The position numbers and the translations under genes are program-made. The notes beneath the pieces were generated by a model, which was given only the letters and a program-made list of their open reading frames with translations, did not search any database and was not told the origin of the DNA. A stretch of 64,000 bases of DNA, from NCBI GenBank assembly GCA_965226775.1, contig CBDDEI010000002.1, positions 868,001-932,000 on the forward strand, read 5' to 3'. This document shows, in pieces, positions 52,899 through 62,001 of this stretch. How positions within the stretch are numbered: position 1 is the stretch's first letter; every line of letters starts with the position of its first letter. The DNA is from CBDDEI01 sp965226775 (lineage in GTDB: Bacteria; Chloroflexota; Dehalococcoidia; SHYD01).

Positions 52899-53039
52899 GG
52901 CCTCTCAGATCGAGGAAGTATTTTGACGTTCTACAGGCACAAATTGTTATTGACCCGCACTATGCCCTCTGTTAGAATAGACTCCGCTGCCACACTATGA
53001 GAAAATTTGCACAATCTCTGTTTATTTTCTGAGTAAGTT

Positions 53040-54089
53040 ATGCCATCTTTATTTGCGCGCTTACGTCCTAGCCATACATTAATTGCCTCCTTCGGGATCC
53101 TGGCAGGCTTAGTCCTGCTCCAGGTGAGCTGTAGTCCTAATGATCCGCAGAACACCTTGGCCACGGTCGGTGAAGTTGGCAAAAGGCAACAAGACCTCTT
53201 CTGGCTGATCTTTTGGTTGGCCGCAGCGGTTTTCTTTCTGGTTGAAGGCCTACTGCTATTTACCATCCTGAGATATCGCAGCAAGCCAGGGCAAGGTATT
53301 CCGGTACAGACCCACGGCAACACCCGGCTAGAGATTGGCTGGACCATTGCGCCTACACTGCTGCTCTGCGCCGTTGCCGTTCCCACCGTGGCGACTACCT
53401 TTGACAACGCCCGCGTGCCGGACGTAGGCATGAATGTCAGGGTAGTGGGCCACCAGTGGTGGTGGGAGTTTGAGTACCCAGGCGTAGGCGTTGTGACGGC
53501 CAGCGATCTGCACATCCCCGTAGGTGAGGAGATAAGCCTACACATTGAGTCAACCGATGTTATCCATAGCTTCTGGGTCCCCAAACTAGCCGGCAAGATT
53601 GACGCTATCCCAAGCCGCGTCAACACTATGTGGCTGAAGGGGGATGAGCCTGGCACATATCTAGGCCAGTGCGTTGAGCTGTGCGGCATACAGCATGCCA
53701 ACATGCGCTTCAGGGTCATTGTGCAGCCTAGAGCTGAGTTTGACGCGTGGGTTGCGCAACAGAAGTCGGTACCGGGGCCGCCCTCGGACCGGGTAGCGGA
53801 GGGCGCGGCAGTGTTCGCCAACCCAACAAACCAGTGCATTGTGTGTCACACTATTGAAGGCACGTCAGGCGTGGGCAAGGTTGGACCGAACCTTACGCAT
53901 TTCGGTAGTCGACAGACGCTGGCTGGTGGCATGATAGAGCACACACCGGAGAACCTCTTTGAGTGGCTGGACGACCCGGATAAGATGAAGCCTGGGAATC
54001 TTATGTCGGAGCAATTCAAGAACTCTAATATCGACTTGAGTTATGAGCAGATTACGGCGCTTGTGGCCTATCTGCAGAGCTTGAGGTGA
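53040..54089 (+). CDS. ctaC: Cytochrome c oxidase subunit II with C-terminal cytochrome c (caa3 type)
   Basis: 349 residues. Lipoprotein-like signal (LVLLQVSC), two transmembrane helices, a cupredoxin domain with the CuA site (VIHSFWVPKLAG, GQCVELCGIQHANMRF) and a fused cytochrome c domain with CIVCHTIEG (CxxCH) and the methionine of GNLMSEQF as the likely axial ligand. The c domain makes this a caa3-type oxidase. Ends 5 bp before ctaD and is very likely co-transcribed with it. Confidence 0.95.
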   Translation: MPSLFARLRPSHTLIASFGILAGLVLLQVSCSPNDPQNTLATVGEVGKRQQDLFWLIFWLAAAVFFLVEGLLLFTILRYRSKPGQGIPVQTHGNTRLEIGWTIAPTLLLCAVAVPTVATTFDNARVPDVGMNVRVVGHQWWWEFEYPGVGVVTASDLHIPVGEEISLHIESTDVIHSFWVPKLAGKIDAIPSRVNTMWLKGDEPGTYLGQCVELCGIQHANMRFRVIVQPRAEFDAWVAQQKSVPGPPSDRVAEGAAVFANPTNQCIVCHTIEGTSGVGKVGPNLTHFGSRQTLAGGMIEHTPENLFEWLDDPDKMKPGNLMSEQFKNSNIDLSYEQITALVAYLQSLR

Positions 54090-54094
54090 GGTAA

Positions 54095-55960
54095 ATGGTA
54101 GCCACAACGGGATCCCTAGCCGGAATTGTAAAGCGCCCCAGCACCTACGAAGGATTTGTTGGGTGGCTTACTACCGTCGATCATAAGCGCATAGGTGTGC
54201 TGTACGGCGTCAGCGCGTTCATGTTCTTCCTGCTCGGAGGCTTGGAGGCGATGGTTCTGCGTGTGCAGCTTGCATCGCCAAATAGCACAATAGTCGATCC
54301 AGAGACGTTCAACCAGCTGTTTACCATGCACGGCACCACGATGATCTTCCTTGTAGTGATGCCCATGAGCGCTGCCTTCTTTAACTTTATTATTCCCTTG
54401 ATGATTGGCGCGAGAGATGTGGCGTTCCCGCGATTGAATGCCTTTAGCTACTGGGTATTCATCTCGGGCGGCTTATTTTTAAACAGCAGCTTCATCTTTG
54501 GCGGTGCTCCGAACGCCGGGTGGTTTGGCTACGCTAACCTCACGTCTAAGGCGTTCAACCCGGGACACGGCATAGACTTCTGGTTAATAGGTCTGCTTAT
54601 TCTGGGCACGTCCTCAATGGCAGCCGCCTTCAACTTTATTGTGACGATTCTGAATATGCGGGCGCCAGGGATGAGCATGATGCGCATGCCGCTCTTTGTC
54701 TGGATGACCCTGGTAGTATCATTCTTGCTGGTCTTTGCTTTCCCCGTGATTACGGTAGCGCTCCTTGAGCTGGGTTTTGACCGGTTCTTTGGTGGCAACT
54801 TCTTTAATCCCGATAGAGGTGGCGACCCGGTGCTCTGGCAGCACCTGTTCTGGCTCTTTGGTCATCCAGAGGTCTACATCCTCATCTTGCCCGCGATGGG
54901 CATAGTGTCTGAGGTGCTGCCTACATTTTCCCGCAAGCCGTTGTTTGGCTACGCGGTAGTGGTGTTCTCTGGCATCGCAATCGGGTTCATGGGCTGGGGC
55001 GTGTGGGCGCACCACATGTTTACCGTAGGGCTGGGACCTGTGGCGAACTCCGTGTTTGCAGTTACTACGATGCTCATTGCTGTGCCAACGGGCGTGAAGA
55101 TATTCAACTGGATTGGCACCATGTGGGGCGGGGCAATAAGCTTTAAGACTCCTATGCTCTTTTCACTGGGCTTTGTGTCTATGTTCATCATTGGCGGGTT
55201 GAGCGGGGTAACCCACGCAGCCCCGCCTGCAGACTACCAGCAACAGGATACCTACTACATTGTGGCGCACTTCCACTACGTGCTGTTCGGCGGGTCCATC
55301 TTCGGCCTGTTCTCCGGCATCTACTACTGGTGGCCAAAGCTTACCGGCCGGCTCTTGGGTGAGACGATTGGCAAGTGGCATTTCTGGCTAATGTTTATCG
55401 GCTTCAACGTGACCTTTGCGCCAATGCATATCCTGGGGCTCAATGGTATGCCCAGACGTATCTATACCTACCCGTCTGGCATGGGCTGGGATTTCTGGAA
55501 TATGGTGCAGACGCTGGGTTCGTTCATCATCGTTGCTTCTATCATCTTGTTCTTGGTTAATGTGTTCTACAGTTGGGGCAAGGGTAAAGAGTCCGGGAAT
55601 GACCCGTGGGATGGCCGCACCCTGGAGTGGTCGATTGCTTCGCCGCCGCCCGAGTACAATTTTGCCACCGTGCCGACAGTTTATGGTCGGGACCCCTATT
55701 GGTCGGAGAAATATCCGGAGAGCGGGCATGGCGAAGCCCACGAGCCGGTGGCGCACCATGCAGAGGCAGAGTCGAGCCATGAGGAGGGAGGCGGGCACGG
55801 TATCCATATGCCGTCGCCGTCCTACCTACCTATGTTTGTGGCGATGGGACAGTTGTGCCTCCTTGCCGGCCTCATTGCAGGGCTCTGGGTGAGCGCACTT
55901 GGCGCACTGGTTATGCTTGGCGGCATCTACGCATGGTGCTCTGAGCCCGTTGCAGAGTAG
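54095..55960 (+). CDS. ctaD: Cytochrome c oxidase subunit I
   Basis: 621 residues, catalytic heme-copper subunit with about 14 helices. Low-spin heme and CuB ligands are visible: FTMHGTTMIFL, WLFGHPEVYILILPA (the CuB histidine and tyrosine loop), and HAAPPADYQQQDTYYIVAHFHYVLFGG. The K-channel region and the HPEVYI cross-link confirm an A-type oxidase. The C-terminal tail (about 530-590) is histidine-rich. Translation start ATG 5 bp after ctaC stop, with GGTGAGG before it. Confidence 0.96.
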   Translation: MVATTGSLAGIVKRPSTYEGFVGWLTTVDHKRIGVLYGVSAFMFFLLGGLEAMVLRVQLASPNSTIVDPETFNQLFTMHGTTMIFLVVMPMSAAFFNFIIPLMIGARDVAFPRLNAFSYWVFISGGLFLNSSFIFGGAPNAGWFGYANLTSKAFNPGHGIDFWLIGLLILGTSSMAAAFNFIVTILNMRAPGMSMMRMPLFVWMTLVVSFLLVFAFPVITVALLELGFDRFFGGNFFNPDRGGDPVLWQHLFWLFGHPEVYILILPAMGIVSEVLPTFSRKPLFGYAVVVFSGIAIGFMGWGVWAHHMFTVGLGPVANSVFAVTTMLIAVPTGVKIFNWIGTMWGGAISFKTPMLFSLGFVSMFIIGGLSGVTHAAPPADYQQQDTYYIVAHFHYVLFGGSIFGLFSGIYYWWPKLTGRLLGETIGKWHFWLMFIGFNVTFAPMHILGLNGMPRRIYTYPSGMGWDFWNMVQTLGSFIIVASIILFLVNVFYSWGKGKESGNDPWDGRTLEWSIASPPPEYNFATVPTVYGRDPYWSEKYPESGHGEAHEPVAHHAEAESSHEEGGGHGIHMPSPSYLPMFVAMGQLCLLAGLIAGLWVSALGALVMLGGIYAWCSEPVAE

Positions 55961-55982
55961 CAAAACAAGGGAGTAGTTAACG

Positions 55983-56606
55983 TTGCACGAAGCATCGGCC
56001 CCAAGTCATGCGGTGAGTGAGCCCACCAGCACTGGGTTGGATCACCGCAAACTGGTTATGTGGACCTTTTTAGGGTCTGATTGCCTGTTCTTTGGTTCGC
56101 TCATTTCTACCTACATGATCTATCGCGGGCGCAGCTTGGCTGCACCGCTGCCGCACGATGTGTTTGATATTCCGTACACCTCCGTTAGCGCCTTTGTGCT
56201 GCTCATGAGCAGCCTTACCATGGTGCTGGCGCTGGCTGCAATCCAACGAGGCGATCACCGAGGGCTGCGTATTTGGTTAGTGGCCACTTCACTGCTGGGC
56301 ACCGTCTTCTTGGGCGGCCAGTTTTACGAGTTCACCTCTTTTGTGGTGGAGGGGCTGGATCCCAGCGTAAACCTCTTTGGGACTACCTTCTTTGTGCTCA
56401 CTGGCTTCCACGGCGCCCACGTAACCCTTGGGGTTCTCATGCTGCTCTCCCTGTTCGTGATATCGCTGCGTGGCGGGCTGCCTACAGGAGAGAGTCTCAC
56501 CGTAGAACTGGTAGGTCTCTACTGGCACTTTGTAGACATTGTTTGGATCGTTATCTTTACGCTGGTTTACTTGATTCCTGCCCCCCTTCCCGGTGGGGGC
56601 GGCTAA
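55983..56606 (+). CDS. ctaE: Cytochrome c oxidase subunit III
   Basis: 207 residues from a TTG with AAGGGAG ahead. Five or so helices instead of seven, the short form usual in caa3 oxidases. WTFLGSDCLFFGSLIST, FLGGQFYEFTSF and LTGFHGAHVTLG are characteristic, along with GLYWHFVDIVWIVIF. Confidence 0.93.
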   Translation: MHEASAPSHAVSEPTSTGLDHRKLVMWTFLGSDCLFFGSLISTYMIYRGRSLAAPLPHDVFDIPYTSVSAFVLLMSSLTMVLALAAIQRGDHRGLRIWLVATSLLGTVFLGGQFYEFTSFVVEGLDPSVNLFGTTFFVLTGFHGAHVTLGVLMLLSLFVISLRGGLPTGESLTVELVGLYWHFVDIVWIVIFTLVYLIPAPLPGGGG

Positions 56607-56637
56607 AGAACCGGCAAACTACCAGGGGTAGAATCGT

Positions 56638-56979
56638 ATGGACACCACAGCAGAACAGCACGACCAGTCTCACCCACAGCCGCTTGAATACATCAAGATA
56701 GCGACTATCTTGGCGGTGATCACCGCCGTAGAGGTTGTTACTTACTATGTAACGGCTATTGGGGATATGCTGGTGCCGATCTTGTTGGTGCTCTCCACCA
56801 TCAAGTTTGCAATGGTTGTGATGTGGTTCATGCACCTGAAGTTCGATAACAAGCTGTTCTCTGTGCTTTTTATTGGCGGTCTGGCGCTAGCGGGTCTGGT
56901 GCTTCTTGCCTTGCTCCTGCTATTCATCCTTTCCGGCAACATGGCGGGCACCCAGCCGGTTGTTCCGCTGGAGCACTAG
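56638..56979 (+). CDS. Cytochrome c oxidase subunit IV (caa3 type)
   Basis: 113 residues with three transmembrane helices. The MVVMWFMHLKFDNKLFS segment is the signature of the prokaryotic COX4 family. The N-terminus is histidine-rich. 31 bp after ctaE. Confidence 0.85.
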   Translation: MDTTAEQHDQSHPQPLEYIKIATILAVITAVEVVTYYVTAIGDMLVPILLVLSTIKFAMVVMWFMHLKFDNKLFSVLFIGGLALAGLVLLALLLLFILSGNMAGTQPVVPLEH

Positions 56980-57010
56980 CACGCGGGGATAGCCCCGCTC
57001 TTTCCAAGCC

Positions 57011-57796
57011 ATGGACTGGCACCTCCACCTAGACGTCATCCTCCTTTGCAGCGTGTTGCTGGGAGGGTATCTGTTAGCGCTCTGGGAGCTGCGGCCTGCA
57101 CCCCGCTGGCTAAATCCTATCGAGGCGCGCCACGTGGGGCTGTTTAGCGCTGGTGTCCTGGTCATTTTCCTGGCAGAAGGCACGCCGCTGCACGAGCTGA
57201 GCGAGATCTATTTGTTCAGCGCCCATATGGTGCAGCACATGCTGCTTACTTTTTTAGTGCCGCCCCTTTTGCTGCTGGGTATGCCGTCCTGGCTGCTGCG
57301 TCCTCTCACGTATCACCCCTGGGTATTTGCGGTAGCCCGGTTCTTCACCAAGCCGATAGTGGCTATCGTGCTATTCAATCTTACGATGGCGTTTTGGCAT
57401 GTCCCTGCACTTTATGAAGCCACCTTGCAAAACCATAACCTGCATATCTTCAACCACTTTATCTATCTGTTCACCGGAGTGCTGCTCTGGTGGCCGGTGT
57501 TCAGCCCGATGCCGGAGCTGCCACGAATCAGCTATCCGGCGCAGATGATGTATCTGTTTATTCAATCGCTAGTGCCTGCCATTCTGGCCTCTGTAATCAC
57601 CTTCTCGGATACAGTTGTCTACCCGCTTTACGCCGTTGCGCCACGGGTGTGGGATATGAGCCCACTAATGGACCAGCAGATTGGCGGGCTTATTATGAAG
57701 ATTGCCGGTGGACTGGCTCTGTGGCTAGTGGCCGGGTCTATCTTCTTCATTTGGTTTAACCACGAGGAACGAGAGCCGGAACGGTCCTGGGACTAG
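57011..57796 (+). CDS. ctaG: Cytochrome c oxidase assembly protein CtaG (caa3 type)
   Basis: 261 residues, seven helices, of the CtaG_2 / DUF1404-like group that helps build caa3 oxidases. Conserved LFSAHMVQHMLLTFLVPPLLLLG and AFWHVPALYEATLQNHNLH with histidines that may carry copper. 31 bp after the COX IV gene. Confidence 0.88.
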   Translation: MDWHLHLDVILLCSVLLGGYLLALWELRPAPRWLNPIEARHVGLFSAGVLVIFLAEGTPLHELSEIYLFSAHMVQHMLLTFLVPPLLLLGMPSWLLRPLTYHPWVFAVARFFTKPIVAIVLFNLTMAFWHVPALYEATLQNHNLHIFNHFIYLFTGVLLWWPVFSPMPELPRISYPAQMMYLFIQSLVPAILASVITFSDTVVYPLYAVAPRVWDMSPLMDQQIGGLIMKIAGGLALWLVAGSIFFIWFNHEEREPERSWD

Positions 57797-57836
57797 CAGA
57801 TGTGCGCGGTCGCAGCGCAAGAAATGAGGAAAAGCC

Positions 57837-58169
57837 ATGACGATTGAACCAATCCCACTACCACCCTTTACACTCCAGTTGCTGGGTGGCGCAGCCGCTG
57901 TTTTTGTGGTTTGCGCGTTCATTCTGATAACTTTCCGGTCAGATAGGCCCATTGGCGCCATTGGTTCGGCGCTGCTTCCCTTTGCCATCCCTGCAGGCGT
58001 AACTGCATTTATTGTGCTAATAGTGGCAAGTATTGGGGTAGCGCTGCTTCTAGTTGGGAAGGTAATAGCCGTCCCCTTGGCGATGGTGCTAGCGGTGATA
58101 GTGCTAGTAGTGTGTAGTCTGATGGCGCGGTCCGGGAGCGCTAGTACGAGCACACAAGCCCAGCACTAA
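57837..58169 (+). CDS. Small membrane protein, unknown
   Basis: 110 residues with three hydrophobic helices (LLGGAAAVFVVCAFILITF, AVTAFIVLIVASIGVALLL, VIAVPLAMVLAVIVLVV). Fits as the last gene of the oxidase operon; no family recognised. Confidence 0.7.
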   Translation: MTIEPIPLPPFTLQLLGGAAAVFVVCAFILITFRSDRPIGAIGSALLPFAIPAGVTAFIVLIVASIGVALLLVGKVIAVPLAMVLAVIVLVVCSLMARSGSASTSTQAQH

Positions 58170-58229
58170 ACTGCGCCGTCTCGAGATAGCTGCTCGAGAG
58201 CCTCGGCTACACTTAACAGCAGGAATAAC

Positions 58230-58258
58230 AAGGAGAGGGCGCTTAGCGCCCTCTCCTT
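58230..58258 (+). terminator. Terminator of the oxidase operon
   Basis: Perfect 13-bp stem AAGGAGAGGGCGC / GCGCCCTCTCCTT with a TTA loop and TTTG, placed 60 bp past the last gene and before the convergent acpP. Confidence 0.88.
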
Positions 58259-58325
58259 TGCGTCCGATGATGCTTTAGGTGTGTGTTGAAATAGTAAGAT
58301 CGATGCCCTTGCTTAGGCGTCGGTC

Positions 58326-58586
58326 TTACTCATCCTCTATGTCGTGGTCCCGGAGAAAGTCTACGGCGTCCTGGATGGTGACGATCTTCTCGGCGTCTTC
58401 GTCGGAGATCTCCAGGCTCTTGTCCTTCGTGCTGAACTCCTCTTCCATGGACATGATGAGCTCTACGAGGTCCAGGGAGTCTGCGTTCAGGTCATCCACA
58501 AAGGAAGCGCTGGGGATGACTTCTCCTTCGTCAACGCCAAGCTGCTCCACGACGATACCCTTGACTCGCTCAAATACAGTTGCCAC
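58326..58586 (-). CDS. acpP: Acyl carrier protein
   Basis: 86-residue acidic protein. The DSLDLVELIM motif holds the serine (about 37) that takes the 4'-phosphopantetheine. It carries growing fatty acids. It follows nusB by 40 bp on the minus strand; fabF, which normally comes after it, is not here. Confidence 0.95.
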   Translation of the reverse strand: MATVFERVKGIVVEQLGVDEGEVIPSASFVDDLNADSLDLVELIMSMEEEFSTKDKSLEISDEDAEKIVTIQDAVDFLRDHDIEDE

Positions 58587-58626
58587 TATGCCAAACCTCC
58601 GTTGTTTCTCTTACGTTTATTGTGCC

Positions 58627-59079
58627 CTATGAGGGCGCTTTTGATGATGTAAGCCCGAGTACTTTGGCAGCTACACTGCCCAGAACCCCGTTCACAAAGC
58701 CAGGCGAACCGTCACTGCCAAACCGCTTAGCCAGGTCCACCGACTCGTTGATGATGGCTTTAGGCGGAGCAGTTAGCTTTGCGTGGGTGGGGACAAGTCC
58801 TCTTAGCTCAACAATGGCGATGCGCAGGACGGTGCGATCGACAATAGCTATCTGGTCGACAGGCCACTGGGGGGCTATCTCACTGATCAAGCCGTCTATC
58901 TCCTGCCGGTGGGCATCCACCGCCGCTACAAGGTTGCGGGTGTAGTCATGCGCTTGAAGTGGCAGGGGGTACTCCTCCAGAAGTCGCTCTAGGGACTCCG
59001 CAGCGGAGTGTCCGCTAAGGTCGGCCTCGTAGAGCGCTTGTAGCGCCAGGGTGCGGGCTCGCTGTCGTTGTCCTGCCAT
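58627..59079 (-). CDS. nusB: Transcription antitermination factor NusB
   Basis: 150 residues. Binds boxA RNA with NusE in rRNA antitermination. Opens ARTLALQALYEADLSG, the family N-terminus, with VDQIAIVDRTVLRIAIVEL and AIINESVDLAKRFGSDGSPGFVNGVLG in the second half. It lies between fabD and acpP, an unusual position. Confidence 0.92.
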   Translation of the reverse strand: MAGQRQRARTLALQALYEADLSGHSAAESLERLLEEYPLPLQAHDYTRNLVAAVDAHRQEIDGLISEIAPQWPVDQIAIVDRTVLRIAIVELRGLVPTHAKLTAPPKAIINESVDLAKRFGSDGSPGFVNGVLGSVAAKVLGLTSSKAPS

Positions 59080-59107
59080 GCGTTATAATACTCGACTTCT
59101 GGGCCGT

Positions 59108-60037
59108 CTATGCCGCTTTGGCTGCTTCGAGAGAGGCGAGGTCGCCCAGGTTCCAGGTGCTGGCCTCGGGAGCTATCCGCTTCACTAGGCCGGTGAGCAC
59201 GCGTCCAGGCCCAATCTCGACGAAATCGGTGACGCCACTGGCCACCATGTACTCGATAGATGCAGCCCATTGTACGGGCGCACAAACCTGGTCGTGCAGC
59301 TCACGCTTGATATCCTGCGTTGACGCGATTGCCGTGGCCGTAGCGTTGGCTACGATGGGTACGGCGGCGTCTCGCAACGTGACGGCTTCCAGCGCCTTGG
59401 CCATGCCTGTTTGCGCGGGCGCCATGAGCCGGGAGTGAAACGCGCCGCTTACTTCCAAGGGAACAACGCGCCGCGCGCCCCGCTCCTGAGCGAGCGCGTT
59501 TGCCCTGGCAATAGCATCGCTAGGGCCACTGATAACCACCTGCTCCGGGGAGTTGATGTTCGCTATCTGGACGCCGGTTTCGCTGCAGACGGCTTCCAAG
59601 GCTGCGAGCTCCATGCCCAAGACAGCGCTCATCGCACCGCTGGAAGCCTGACCTGCCTCCTCCATGAGGCTGGCGCGGCGTTGGACAAGGGTGAGGGCCT
59701 GCGCAAAGGAGAGGCTACCCGCAGCAAGGATGGCGGTGTATTCGCCAAGGCTGTGGCCTGCAAGCAACTTGGGCGCTTTTGTGATGGGGGGGACGCCCAA
59801 CTCCTGAGCCACCTTCAGGCAGACGTAGCTGACCACAAAGATAGCGGGCTGGGTGTGCACGGTCTGCCGTAGCTGCTCCTCTGGCCCCTCAAAGCACACC
59901 TGGCTTAGGGAATAACCCAGTACAGCATCCGCTTCCTCAAAGATTGCCTGAGCGGTGCTGTAGCGTTGGAAGAGATCCTGGCCCATGCCCACTTTTTGAG
60001 CGCCCTGTCCAGGAAAGAGATAGGCCGTTGTTCCCAT
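59108..60037 (-). CDS. fabD: Malonyl-CoA:ACP transacylase
   Basis: 309 residues. Transfers malonyl from CoA to ACP. The ATG at 60037 starts MGTTAYLFPGQGAQKVGMG, the family opening; the longer frame to 60160 overlaps rpmF and is rejected. Active-site Ser in GHSLGEY (about 96), His in GAFHSRLMAP, and VVISGPSDA. It follows rpmF by 14 bp, so it is probably translated from the same transcript. Confidence 0.95.
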   Translation of the reverse strand: MGTTAYLFPGQGAQKVGMGQDLFQRYSTAQAIFEEADAVLGYSLSQVCFEGPEEQLRQTVHTQPAIFVVSYVCLKVAQELGVPPITKAPKLLAGHSLGEYTAILAAGSLSFAQALTLVQRRASLMEEAGQASSGAMSAVLGMELAALEAVCSETGVQIANINSPEQVVISGPSDAIARANALAQERGARRVVPLEVSGAFHSRLMAPAQTGMAKALEAVTLRDAAVPIVANATATAIASTQDIKRELHDQVCAPVQWAASIEYMVASGVTDFVEIGPGRVLTGLVKRIAPEASTWNLGDLASLEAAKAA

Positions 60038-60051
60038 TGGCCCAGCTAACT

Positions 60052-60258
60052 CTAGAATTGGGAGCCCGGCTCGCCCCGCACTGGAATCTCTACGGCAATT
60101 CGGTCTTTGTAGAAGCCGCAGTTGGGGCAGGCGTGGTGGGTCTGGTAGTAGTTGCGGCACCGCGGGCAGCGGGCAAGCGAGGACACAGCTATGTGGGTGT
60201 GGCTGCGACGATTGCCGCGGCGGCGTCCGCTAAGTTTTCTTTTTGGCAGTGCGCCCAT
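60052..60258 (-). CDS. rpmF: 50S ribosomal protein L32
   Basis: 68 residues. Basic N-terminus ALPKRKLSGRRRGNRRSH and a zinc-ribbon CPRCRNYYQTHHACPNCGFY (CxxC...CxxC). Preceded by yceD, the common rpmF neighbour. Confidence 0.93.
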   Translation of the reverse strand: MGALPKRKLSGRRRGNRRSHTHIAVSSLARCPRCRNYYQTHHACPNCGFYKDRIAVEIPVRGEPGSQF

Positions 60259-60310
60259 AGTCTTCTGTTTCCTTTTCCTGCATGGCGCACTTTTGCGCGC
60301 TCGTATTGCG

Positions 60311-60829
60311 TTATTGTAGCAGCTTTTTTAGGCTTTCCCAGCGTGGATCCACCGATTCACCGTGGGAACTGCATGGCCCTTGGTTCAAATTCTGTCCGCA
60401 CTCTTGGCAGAGACCGGCGCAACCCTCAGTGCAGAGCGGCTTCATAGGTCTAGCCAGTAAGATAGCTTGCCGCACTGCCTCCGTCAAATCCAGCACGTGG
60501 TCGTTGCCGATGGTGAAGAGGTCGTCGTCCTCCTCAGGCGGCGGCAGAGGAAGCCCCGTTGCTACATCCACTACAGGGACGAACTCGTCCTCTATTTCCA
60601 GCGTAAGCGCCTGACGGTATTCTTCAAGGCACCGGCCGCACTCTTGCATCTCGCTGGTGGAGAGCTTGGCCGTGATCAGAAGCCCGCGCTGCGTCCGCAG
60701 CATATGAACCCTTCCCACTACCTGCGGGGGTTCGCCGTCAGTCCAAGGGACAAGCGAGGTTTCTTCTACTTGGTACTCTCGCTCGGCTCCCGTGAGTTCT
60801 TTGAGCAGCGTCGTAACGTTATACAGCAT
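60311..60829 (-). CDS. yceD: YceD (DUF177) family protein
   Basis: 172 residues. Metal-binding cysteines in CGRCLEEYRQ and CTEGCAGLCQECGQNLN. The family is regularly next to rpmF and is linked to ribosome assembly or 23S rRNA levels; its exact function is not settled. Spaced 52 bp before rpmF. Confidence 0.87.
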   Translation of the reverse strand: MLYNVTTLLKELTGAEREYQVEETSLVPWTDGEPPQVVGRVHMLRTQRGLLITAKLSTSEMQECGRCLEEYRQALTLEIEDEFVPVVDVATGLPLPPPEEDDDLFTIGNDHVLDLTEAVRQAILLARPMKPLCTEGCAGLCQECGQNLNQGPCSSHGESVDPRWESLKKLLQ

Positions 60830-60977
60830 GGCACACTACCGAGAAAAGAGAGTTACCCTCCATTATAAGGGCGGCATGCTCCTGGGACAACGCATAGTCC
60901 GGGACAAAACGCGCTATCCGAGAAGCGGGCAGGCTACATAGCGCACTGTTGCCAGTGTTCAGAACACTGCAAGCGGC

Positions 60978-61907
60978 TCAAGGTTGCGCCGCACCGCGGA
61001 TTTCATGCAAAGACCCTAGGCTATTTTCAGTAGCGTAGGCCTCCAAGCCGTCCAGCATAGCTAGAGAAGCCGTAGGGTCTACGAACGTTACCGTGCCGAC
61101 CTGTACCGCGCTTGCGCCCGCCATAATGAACTCCAAAGCATCGTTGGTGGTGGCGATGCCGCCGCTGCCGATGATAGGGATAGACACGGCCTGTGCGGCT
61201 CGGTAGACGTGATAGAGGGCGATGGGCTTGATAGCTGGGCCGGAGAGCCCTGCAACGCCCCGAGGCATGACGGTACTGCGGCTTTCTACATCAATAGCCA
61301 GGCCGTAGAGGGTGTTGGCCACGGTGACGGCGTCTGCGCCCGCATCCTCTACGGCCTGGGCCTCGTCGCGGATGTCGGCGACGTTGGGGGTGAGCTTTAC
61401 GATGACGGGGAGGGTGGTGGCGCGCCGCACCCGCTGGGTGACCGCGGCGGCCATGGCGGGGTTGCTGCCGAACTCCACGCCGCCCTGGTCCGCGTTAGGG
61501 CAGCTGAGGTTCACCTCCAGTCCCGCGATGCCCGGAACATCCTCCAAGGCAGCGGCTAAGCGGTCGAACTCCTCCAGCGTCTCGGCGGCTATGTTGACGA
61601 TGACGGGAACCTGCCAGCCGGCCCAGATGGGCGCTTTGTCTCTGAGCAGCCTGCGCAGGCCGATGTTTTGGAGGCCGATGGAGTTGAGCATCCCTGCCGG
61701 CGTCTCTGCAATACGAGGCTGCCGGTTGCCCCTACGCGGCCGCAGGGTGACGCCCGTGCTAACGATTGCGCCCAAGCGCTGGATGTCCACCAGGGACGCG
61801 TACTCAGTTCCGTAGCCAAAGGTGCCGGAAGCCACCAGGACAGGGTTCCTAAGGTGAAGCCCTGTCTTGTGGTGAGGCGCGAGTTCAACGGAGAGGTCGG
61901 GAGCCAT
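60978..61907 (-). CDS. pyrD: Dihydroorotate dehydrogenase (class 1)
   Basis: 309 residues, FMN-binding TIM barrel of pyrimidine synthesis. The active-site loop cysteine in EVNLSCPNADQGGVEFG marks class 1, and IIGSGGI plus AGASAVQVGT bind the FMN phosphate. The subgroup looks like 1B (NAD-dependent with PyrK), but no pyrK is present here. Divergent from the formyltransferase gene with a 94-bp gap. Confidence 0.93.
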   Translation of the reverse strand: MAPDLSVELAPHHKTGLHLRNPVLVASGTFGYGTEYASLVDIQRLGAIVSTGVTLRPRRGNRQPRIAETPAGMLNSIGLQNIGLRRLLRDKAPIWAGWQVPVIVNIAAETLEEFDRLAAALEDVPGIAGLEVNLSCPNADQGGVEFGSNPAMAAAVTQRVRRATTLPVIVKLTPNVADIRDEAQAVEDAGADAVTVANTLYGLAIDVESRSTVMPRGVAGLSGPAIKPIALYHVYRAAQAVSIPIIGSGGIATTNDALEFIMAGASAVQVGTVTFVDPTASLAMLDGLEAYATENSLGSLHEIRGAAQP

Positions 61908-62001
61908 AGCACCCTTAGTATACGAGGCAAGAGGCAGAGTGAGGAGTGCGCCAAGAAGGACTTTATTCAGCCCGCTAAATGTGGTTGTGCGGGCTAGACC
62001 T

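Noticed and set aside
60038..60160. Longer N-terminus for FabD
   Set aside because: It overlaps rpmF and the added residues do not fit the family; the MGTTAYLFPGQG start is clearly better.
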